A stretch of 6,805 nt of DNA, from positions 1 through 6,805 of the forward strand of contig JAPYWM010000071.1 in assembly GCA_028276345.1 (NCBI GenBank), given 5' to 3'. This DNA is from Sphingobacterium sp. (GTDB taxonomy: Bacteria; Bacteroidota; Bacteroidia; SpSt-205). Of the stretch, positions 1-4,753 are shown in pieces (position 1 is the first letter of the stretch; every line of letters starts with the position of its first letter). The notes under the pieces were generated by a model, which did no database searches, was not told the DNA's origin, and worked only from the letters and a program-made list of their open reading frames with translations. The position numbers and the translations under genes are program-made.

Positions 1-197
1 GCGGCGGCGACGGCGTAGGTATTTTCTCGCAGGCGGTCTTTATCCCGGATGGTGGTGAGGGCGTGGAGGTCGGCTATGAAGAGGTAAGCCGGCTCTGCCT
101 GGGCGTTAGCGAGTTCAATAGCGGGGAGGATAGCACCTAAGATGTTTCCCAGGTGGGGCTTACCGGAGCTCTGGATGCCGGTAAGGACACGGCTCAT
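1..197 (-). CDS. trpS: Tryptophanyl-tRNA synthetase, N-terminal part (runs off left edge)
   Basis: Class I aminoacyl-tRNA synthetase that charges tRNA-Trp with tryptophan using ATP in the cytoplasm. Only the first 65 codons are present. They carry the diagnostic N-terminal motif TGIQSSGKPHLGN at residues 6-18, where HLGN is the TrpRS form of the class I HIGH ATP-binding signature, followed by LGAI and an 'LFIADLHALTTI' stretch typical of the family's Rossmann fold. The KMSKS loop would lie outside the window. The ATG at 197-195 overlaps the TGA of the upstream bTHX gene (ATGA), so translation is probably coupled to it and the promoter is shared. No Shine-Dalgarno sequence is evident. The family assignment is secure despite truncation. 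Confidence 0.95.
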   Translation of the reverse strand, partial: MSRVLTGIQSSGKPHLGNILGAILPAIELANAQAEPAYLFIADLHALTTIRDKDRLRENTYAVAA

Positions 198-334
198 GGT
201 GTGGGGTTAGAGGCCGAAGGCGCAGGCTGCGTGCCGGGTAATGGGTGTTTATTTTTAGGCTTGTGCGGGCGGAATTTGCCGTAGGAGCCCCGCCAGATTT
301 TTCCGCGGCGGGTGCGACGATCACCTTTTCCCAT
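194..334 (-). CDS. Small ribosomal subunit protein bTHX (Thx), 46 aa
   Basis: A short gene, easily missed by length cut-offs. The protein begins MGKGDRRTRRGKIWRGSYGK, almost identical to the small basic Thx protein of the Thermus 30S subunit, which sits in the head of the subunit and stabilises 16S rRNA folds. Homologues are known in Bacteroidota. The basic core spans about residues 1-29. A tail of about 17 residues rich in Pro, Ser, Ala and Thr follows and has no counterpart in the short Thermus protein as I recall it. The ATG at 334-332 lies 6 nt after a TAGCTTTG promoter box, and I see no Shine-Dalgarno sequence, so the mRNA may be leaderless. Its TGA overlaps the trpS ATG by 4 nt (ATGA), suggesting a two-gene translation operon. 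Identification rests on sequence recall of the family but the match is very strong. Confidence 0.93.
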   Translation of the reverse strand: MGKGDRRTRRGKIWRGSYGKFRPHKPKNKHPLPGTQPAPSASNPTP

Positions 335-340
335 GGGGCG

Positions 341-348
341 CAAAGCTA
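341..348 (-). promoter_or_regulatory. Candidate -7 promoter element for bTHX-trpS
   Basis: Minus-strand TAGCTTTG matches the Bacteroidota -7 consensus TAnnTTTG exactly. Only 6 nt separate it from the bTHX ATG, which would place the transcription start within a few bases of the start codon. I do not see a TTTG about 20 nt upstream; that stretch is the GC-rich end of clpX. The match is therefore to the -7 half only. Confidence 0.6.
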
Positions 349-350
349 CG

Positions 351-372
351 AAAAGAGCCGCACTCAGGCGGC
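351..372 (-). terminator. Probable intrinsic terminator of the tig-clpP-clpX unit
   Basis: On the minus strand, GCCGC (372-368) and GCGGC (361-357) can form a five-pair all-G/C stem around a 6-nt loop, followed at once by TCTTTT (356-351). The clpX stop codon TGA (366-364) sits in the loop, so the 3' UTR is essentially only the terminator. The stem is short, so termination may be partial, with some readthrough into bTHX-trpS. The next promoter box begins 2 nt beyond the U tract. Confidence 0.55.
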
Positions 373-1581
373 GCGCAGGGGGGCGAGGCGCTGCTCGACG
401 TCTGCCTCCGTGATGACGATGTGAGCGTTAGCCGGGCGCGTGAAAAGAACCTCTTCCAGGACGGTTTCCAGGAGGGTGCGGAGGGCTCGTGCGCCGGTAC
501 CCAAGGCCATGGCTTCCCGGGCCAGCCGCCGAAGGGCCCCCTCGGTAAATTCCAGCTTGATGCCATCCCAGCTCAGGAGCGTCTGGTACTGCTTCACGAG
601 GGCGTTTCGGGGCTCTGTCAAGATGCGGTAGAGGGCTTCTTCGGAGAGGGGCTCCATGGCCGCGATCACCGGGAGGCGGCCAATGAACTCCGGTATCAGG
701 CCAAACTTGCGCAGGTCTTCAGGCTGGACGTAGGCGTAGAGGTTTTCGGGTTTGTCGGCGGGACCTTCCCCCCGTCGGAAGCCGATCGTTTGGCGGGAGA
801 GCCGCCGGGCCACGATCTTATCCAGCCCCTCAAACGCCCCCCCACAGATGAAGAGGATATTCTCGGTATTGACCGGGATGAAGCTTTGCTCGGGGTGTTT
901 GCGGCCGCCCTTAGGCGGAACGTTAGCGATGGTGCCTTCAAGGATTTTGAGGAGGGCTTGCTGGACGCCCTCACCGCCCACATCCCGGGTAAGCGACGGA
1001 TTCTCAGACTTTCGGGCGATTTTGTCTATTTCGTCAATGTAGACGATGCCGATTTCGGCGGAGGGCACATCGTAGTCGGCCGCCTGGAGAAGGCGCACCA
1101 GCACATTTTCTACATCTTCGCCCACGTAGCCGGCTTCGGTGATGGTAGTAGCATCCGCTATGGCAAAAGGCACCTGGAGAAACTCCGCAATAGTTCGGGC
1201 CAGGAGGGTTTTACCGGTGCCGGTGGGGCCGATGAGGAGGACGTTGCTTTTTTCCACGCGGACGGGGGGCTTTTCGCCGGAGAGGAGACTATCAATGCGG
1301 CGGTAGTGGTTGTAGACGGCGATGGCGATTTTGCGTTTAGCGTCTTCCTGGCCGACGATGTACTGGTCTAAGTGGGCTTTGATAGCCTGGGGGGAAGTGG
1401 CGGGGAGCTGCCAGTTTTTAGCCCGGCGACTTTTCTGGAGCTCTTTAGTAGTCAGCTCATGGATGTAGCTGGCGCAGTCCAGGCAGATGTGGGTGGGCTT
1501 GAGGGGGGACTCTACGAGGGGAACGCCGGTTCGCCCGCAAAAGTCGCATGCCGGGGGCTCTTTGTCGCGTTTGGTACTCAC
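364..1581 (-). CDS. clpX: ATP-dependent Clp protease ATP-binding subunit ClpX
   Basis: AAA+ unfoldase that recognises tagged substrates, unfolds them and threads them into the ClpP chamber in the cytoplasm. The 405-aa protein has the full ClpX layout. A Cys4 zinc-binding domain uses C12, C15, C33 and C36. Walker A is GPTGTGKT (118-125), the pore-1 loop GYVGED (151-156), Walker B IVYIDEID (179-186), the RKH substrate loop 227-229, the ClpP-docking IGF tripeptide 266-268, an arginine finger in FIGR (299-302) and sensor-2 GAR (363-365). The start is GTG at 1581-1579, directly after the clpP TAA. It is the only plausible start, since the zinc finger begins 11 codons later and the upstream codon in the same frame is that stop. 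No Shine-Dalgarno sequence is visible, so ClpX translation probably depends on reinitiation after clpP. All key residues are intact. Confidence 0.98.
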   Translation of the reverse strand: MSTKRDKEPPACDFCGRTGVPLVESPLKPTHICLDCASYIHELTTKELQKSRRAKNWQLPATSPQAIKAHLDQYIVGQEDAKRKIAIAVYNHYRRIDSLLSGEKPPVRVEKSNVLLIGPTGTGKTLLARTIAEFLQVPFAIADATTITEAGYVGEDVENVLVRLLQAADYDVPSAEIGIVYIDEIDKIARKSENPSLTRDVGGEGVQQALLKILEGTIANVPPKGGRKHPEQSFIPVNTENILFICGGAFEGLDKIVARRLSRQTIGFRRGEGPADKPENLYAYVQPEDLRKFGLIPEFIGRLPVIAAMEPLSEEALYRILTEPRNALVKQYQTLLSWDGIKLEFTEGALRRLAREAMALGTGARALRTLLETVLEEVLFTRPANAHIVITEADVEQRLAPLRAA

Positions 1582-2283
1582 TTAGGCTTTAGTGCTGAGG
1601 TGACGGGGGCTAAGGACCTCATCTACCAGGCCATAGGCCTGTGCTTCGTCGGCACGCATCCAGTAATCGCGGTCCGAGTCTTTCCAGATTTTCTCGTAGG
1701 GCTGACCGGTGTGGAAAGCGAGGATTTCGTACAGCTCGCGCTTGATTTTCTGGATTTCGGCGTGGACGATCTCAATGTCGGAGGCTTGGCCCTGGACGCC
1801 GCCTAAGGGCTGATGAATCATGACCCGGCTGTGCGGAAGCGCAGAACGTTTGCCTTTTGCGCCGGCTGCCAAAAGCACCGCCGCCATAGATGCCGCCATA
1901 CCCGTGCAGATGGTATTCACATCTGGCTTCACGTACTGCATCACGTCGTAAATGCTCAGGCCATCATATACGGAGCCGCCGGGGGAGTTAATATAAATGT
2001 AAATGTCCCGCTTGGCGTCGGCCGACTCGAGGAAAAGGAGCTGCGCTGTTACGATATTGGCAATCTGGCTGTCGATGGGGTAGCCCAGAAAGATGATCCG
2101 GTCCATCATCAGCCGGGAGAAAACATCCATGACGGCGATGTTGAGCTGGCGCTCTTCGATGATGTTGGGCGTGAGGTTGTAAATGCCTTTTTGCACGAGG
2201 GCTTCGTACTGGTCCAGTCGGAGGCTGGAAATGCCTAAATGGCCCATGGCATAGCGCCGAAACTCCTGTCCGAGACTACTCAT
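1582..2283 (-). CDS. clpP: ATP-dependent Clp protease proteolytic subunit ClpP
   Basis: Serine peptidase that forms the tetradecameric degradation chamber of ClpXP. The chosen product has 233 aa. The catalytic triad is Ser132 (GMAASMA), His157 (VMIHQPLGG) and Asp206 (DSDRDYW). Its spacings of 25 and 49 residues equal those of the E. coli enzyme (97/122/171). The Bacteroidota-type extension 'EFRRYAMGHLGI' precedes the conserved IIEERQ segment, so the N-terminal propeptide is longer than in E. coli. An upstream in-frame ATG at 2355 lies well inside tig and is rejected. The ATG at 2283-2281 overlaps the tig TGA by 4 nt (ATGA), implying translational coupling. The TAA at 1584-1582 is followed immediately, in the same frame, by the GTG of clpX. 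Function and assignment are secure. Confidence 0.98.
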   Translation of the reverse strand: MSSLGQEFRRYAMGHLGISSLRLDQYEALVQKGIYNLTPNIIEERQLNIAVMDVFSRLMMDRIIFLGYPIDSQIANIVTAQLLFLESADAKRDIYIYINSPGGSVYDGLSIYDVMQYVKPDVNTICTGMAASMAAVLLAAGAKGKRSALPHSRVMIHQPLGGVQGQASDIEIVHAEIQKIKRELYEILAFHTGQPYEKIWKDSDRDYWMRADEAQAYGLVDEVLSPRHLSTKA

Positions 2284-3599
2284 AAAGCGGCTAACAAAAT
2301 GGTTTGCAAAGGTAGTGCCTTCTCCGGTCTGGGGCCGTAGGTCGCAAGGAGCCATTCATCGAAGCGCTTGTAGCGCATGTAGTCGCGGACTTCATCCCGC
2401 TCCTTCTCGCCTAAGAAGCTACGCAGGAGGCTCTGCTTAAGCTCGTCATCGCTGGCGGTTTGGGCCAGGATGGATTGGCCTTCTTCGGTGGTGGCGAGGC
2501 GGGCTTCCAAAGCCTTCCAAAGGTCGGCATCGAGCTCTTCGTCGGAGATTTCCAGGTCGGGGACGTGGTCTATGTGGCTTTCCATGAAGAGCCGCCAGGC
2601 TAGTTCCTCCGTAAAGGCCTCATAGCTAAGGGGTCTGGACTGCTCCTTGCCTGCCCGCGCCTGGAGGTAGGTGAGGTAGTTGATCTGAGCGATTTCGGGT
2701 GGAACTTCTATGCCCACGGCGTGGAGGAGGGTATGCCGGTAGGTGTGGAGGTTGAGGCTGTCCAGGATGCGGTCCACCTCGCGCGCTAAGAGGGTACGCC
2801 AAAACTCCTCATTTAGTTCAGGGAGCTTGAATATTTCGGCCAGTTTTTCATCCGATACGGGCGTAAAGGCATTTACGGCGCGCACTTGCACGGTGGCTTT
2901 CTCCATGCTCAGCGGCGAAAAGTCCGGCACCACGGCTCGAATCGCTTCAACATACGGCATAAGGTGGGAGGGGGGTAGCTCAAACTCGTCACCGACTTTT
3001 TTCCCGGCCAAGTACGTATAGGGAAAAGGGGCGATAAAGCTCACCCACGAAAAACTCACTATCTCTTCGCCGGGAAGAGGAAGGGAGAGCTTGACGTAAA
3101 GCTCGCTGTCTGCAGGCAGCTCAGCAGGCACTTCGGGCAGGGACTGCCGCTCGCCCATGAGCATTCGGATGTAGCGCTGAAAGAGCGCTATTTCCTCATG
3201 GGCAGTTTCGTGGGTGTAACGCGGTGGCAGCGCACCCTGAAAGCGCAGGGGCTCCGCCGGCCGTACCAAGGCCTTGAAGTTAAAGGCGTAGTCCGGATAG
3301 GGCGGCTCTGGGACAAGCTCAGCCGGCTCCCGCTTGATGAAGGGGATTCCAATTTGCGGCCTTCCCGAGAGCGTCCGATCCAGCTCCTCCCGGAATATTT
3401 CCGTTAGCACCCTTTCCAGGGTTTCTTTGCCGAAGCGGCTGCGGATGTATTCCGTAGGCACATGCCCAGGCCGAAAGCCCGGCAGCTGCGCCGCTCGACG
3501 CAGCGCCCGGAGGTTCTCCTTGTATGTAGGTCCGTACTTCTCCACTGGAATCTCTATCCGCCCCTCTGCTACGTAGGGCTTCACAAAAGTTACGCTCAC
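2280..3599 (-). CDS. tig: Trigger factor (ribosome-associated chaperone)
   Basis: Trigger factor binds the ribosomal exit tunnel and shelters nascent chains. The 439-aa product is close to the usual length of about 430-450. The N-terminal ribosome-binding domain carries the signature GFRPGHVP at residues 41-48, followed by EYIRSRFGKE. The middle region (about 150-245) should hold the FKBP-like PPIase fold, but conserved FKBP residues are hard to recognise, as is common in Bacteroidota. The rest is the helical, acidic C-terminal arm domain. The start is GTG at 3599-3597. Upstream in frame there is only tRNA-Leu sequence with no ATG, GTG or TTG before a TGA, so no earlier start is possible. GTG at residue 6 is a less likely alternative. 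The gene is probably co-transcribed with the two upstream tRNAs. Its TGA overlaps the clpP ATG. The tig-clpP-clpX order is a well-known proteostasis cluster. Confidence 0.95.
   Translation of the reverse strand: MSVTFVKPYVAEGRIEIPVEKYGPTYKENLRALRRAAQLPGFRPGHVPTEYIRSRFGKETLERVLTEIFREELDRTLSGRPQIGIPFIKREPAELVPEPPYPDYAFNFKALVRPAEPLRFQGALPPRYTHETAHEEIALFQRYIRMLMGERQSLPEVPAELPADSELYVKLSLPLPGEEIVSFSWVSFIAPFPYTYLAGKKVGDEFELPPSHLMPYVEAIRAVVPDFSPLSMEKATVQVRAVNAFTPVSDEKLAEIFKLPELNEEFWRTLLAREVDRILDSLNLHTYRHTLLHAVGIEVPPEIAQINYLTYLQARAGKEQSRPLSYEAFTEELAWRLFMESHIDHVPDLEISDEELDADLWKALEARLATTEEGQSILAQTASDDELKQSLLRSFLGEKERDEVRDYMRYKRFDEWLLATYGPRPEKALPLQTILLAAL
2307..2314 (-). promoter_or_regulatory. Possible internal -7 promoter element ahead of clpP
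   Basis: Minus-strand TACCTTTG lies inside the last codons of tig, 23 nt before the clpP ATG, and matches TAnnTTTG. The same 8-mer occurs ahead of the tRNA-tig unit. I see no TTTG at the expected upstream distance. An internal start would let clpPX be made without tRNAs and tig, but chance occurrence in coding sequence is a real alternative. Confidence 0.3.
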
Positions 3600-3600
3600 G

Positions 3601-3683
3601 TGCGGATGGAGGGACTCGAACCCTCAACCCCTTTCGGGACTGGATCCTAAGTCCAGCGCGTCTGCCAATTCCGCCACATCCGC
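3601..3683 (-). tRNA. tRNA-Leu (anticodon UAG)
   Basis: The 83-nt minus-strand cloverleaf has acceptor GCGGATG paired with CATCCGC, discriminator A at 3601, and anticodon stem CTGGA/TCCAG around loop CTTAGGA, giving anticodon UAG, which reads CUA/CUG-type leucine codons. The long variable arm CCCGAAAGGG is the type II arm expected of tRNA-Leu. The T arm is GAGGG-TTCGAGT-CCCTC. CCA is not encoded, so it must be added by the CCA-adding enzyme. It lies 3 nt downstream of tRNA-Arg and its 3' end is only 1 nt from the tig start codon. Confidence 0.97.
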
Positions 3684-3686
3684 TTG

Positions 3687-3759
3687 TGGCCCCGGCGGGA
3701 CTCGAACCCGCATTTGGAGTTTAGGAAACTCCCGTTCTATCCGATTGAACTACGGCGCC
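3687..3759 (-). tRNA. tRNA-Arg (anticodon CCU), with an acceptor-stem mismatch
   Basis: The 73-nt minus-strand cloverleaf has D arm GTTC...GAAC, anticodon stem GGAGT/ACTCC around loop TTCCTAA (anticodon CCU, reading AGG), a four-base variable region AAAT, and T arm GCGGG-TTCGAGT-CCCGC. The acceptor strands are GGCGCCG and CGGGGCC with discriminator A. All pairs match except position 4-69, which is G opposed to G. CCA is not encoded. It is the first gene of the unit leading into tRNA-Leu and tig. The anticodon and family are clear; the mismatch is the one oddity. Confidence 0.95.
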
Positions 3760-3775
3760 TTTTCGTATAGTTTCG

Positions 3776-3783
3776 TACCTTAG
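3776..3783 (+). promoter_or_regulatory. Candidate (imperfect) -7 element for the oxygenase-bioA unit
   Basis: TACCTTAG differs by one base from TAnnTTTG and ends 7 nt before the ATG at 3791, the same spacing as the better elements ahead of the bTHX and lyase genes. This would give a leaderless mRNA. No -33 TTTG is apparent at the right distance, because that region is the tRNA-Arg gene. It is the mirror arm of the minus-strand box, and the call is weaker than that one. Confidence 0.35.
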
Positions 3784-3791
3784 CAAAGGTA
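3784..3791 (-). promoter_or_regulatory. Candidate -7 promoter element for tRNA-Arg/tRNA-Leu/tig/clpP/clpX
   Basis: Minus-strand TACCTTTG fits TAnnTTTG exactly and ends 24 nt before the first base of tRNA-Arg. A start a few bases downstream would leave a short pre-tRNA leader for RNase P to remove. No clear TTTG lies about 20 nt further upstream, inside the divergent oxygenase gene. The element includes the first base of that gene's ATG and forms one arm of a dyad. Confidence 0.5.
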
Positions 3792-4750
3792 TGCAAAACC
3801 TCTTAGTGGCTGACTTGCGCCTCTTCACCGAGGGCACCCCGCAGGACCGGAGCCGGTTCATTGAGACATTGGGTCAGGCCTTCCACGATATCGGATTTGT
3901 GATTATTCAGAATCACGCTGTGCCGCCGGACCTGCAAGCGGCCCTGTATGAAAAGGTAGAAGCTTTTTTCCGCCTTCCCGATGAAGTGAAGGCCCGGTAT
4001 GTCGTTCCGGGCACGGCTGGGCAGCGGGGCTACACCCCGAAAAATCTTGAGCACGCTAAGGACCGCGCCGTGCCCGACTTGAAGGAGTTTTTTCACGTCG
4101 GCCCCGAGATCACCGACCCGACCGACCCCCTCTATCACCGCCTCCCCAAAAATGTCTGGCCTACCGAAGTACCCGGCTTCAAGGAGGTCGTCCAAGCCGC
4201 CTACGAGAAGTTTTTCCAGACGGGGCAGGCGCTATTACGGGCTATCGCGCTCTACTTAGACCTGGAAGAGGATTACTTTGACAGCCGCATCCGAAATGGC
4301 CCCAGTTTGCTAAGGCTTTTGCATTATTATCCCTTGCCACCTGATCAGCCTATCCCAGAAGGGGCCACCCGAGCCGCCGAACATGAAGACATCAACCTCA
4401 TCACGCTTTTGATTGGGGCGAGTGCGGAAGGTCTGGAAGTACTAACCCGGCAGGGCAGCTGGCTCTCCCCGCGCGTAGCCCCCAACGAAATGGTGGTGAA
4501 TGTAGGGGATATGCTGGAGCGCCTGACGAATAATTACCTTCGTAGTACCACGCACCGGGTGGTGCTTCCGCCGCCTGAGAAACGGCATCTGCCGCGCTTT
4601 TCGGTGCCGTTTTTCCTGCATCCGCGGCCGGAGGTGAGCTTAGCATGCCTGCCTTCCTGCATCACGCCCTCCCGGCCGAAGGCCTATCCGGACATTACGG
4701 CGGAAGCCTTCTTAGAAGAGCGTCTCCGAGAACTTGGCCTAAAAGCCTGA
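3791..4750 (+). CDS. 2-oxoglutarate/Fe(II)-dependent oxygenase, isopenicillin-N-synthase-like family
   Basis: Soluble non-haem iron oxygenase, 319 aa, of the DIOX_N plus 2OG-FeII_Oxy type. The N-terminal part has the usual 'LGQAFHDIGFVIIQNHAVP' segment (residues 27-45). The jelly-roll core supplies the iron triad His198-x-Asp200 (EHEDINLITLLIG) and His255 (STTHRVV). Arg269 with Ser271 (RFSVPFF) forms the RxS motif that binds the 2-oxoglutarate carboxylate. All cofactor ligands are present, so the enzyme should be active. Having the RxS pair does not exclude an enzyme that lacks a 2-oxoglutarate requirement. The substrate cannot be read from the sequence. The stop lies 3 nt before bioA, so co-transcription is likely and a link to biotin precursors is conceivable but unproven. 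ATG 3791 has no Shine-Dalgarno sequence and no better upstream start. Confidence 0.9.
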   Translation: MQNLLVADLRLFTEGTPQDRSRFIETLGQAFHDIGFVIIQNHAVPPDLQAALYEKVEAFFRLPDEVKARYVVPGTAGQRGYTPKNLEHAKDRAVPDLKEFFHVGPEITDPTDPLYHRLPKNVWPTEVPGFKEVVQAAYEKFFQTGQALLRAIALYLDLEEDYFDSRIRNGPSLLRLLHYYPLPPDQPIPEGATRAAEHEDINLITLLIGASAEGLEVLTRQGSWLSPRVAPNEMVVNVGDMLERLTNNYLRSTTHRVVLPPPEKRHLPRFSVPFFLHPRPEVSLACLPSCITPSRPKAYPDITAEAFLEERLRELGLKA

Positions 4751-4753
4751 GGG

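Noticed and set aside
421..2238. Long plus-strand open frames (421-1371, 1372-1806, 1813-2238) running opposite clpX and clpP
   Set aside because: They are antisense to two strongly conserved genes in a fixed codon phase and arise because GC-rich codons leave few antisense stops. The translations resemble no known family.
2284..2355. Longer clpP start at 2355
   Set aside because: It would add 24 residues encoded inside tig in another frame. The ClpP family alignment and the ATGA overlap both support 2283.
3319..3627. Minus-strand frame spanning tRNA-Leu and the start of tig
   Set aside because: It is out of frame with tig, begins inside the tRNA and has no recognisable protein features.
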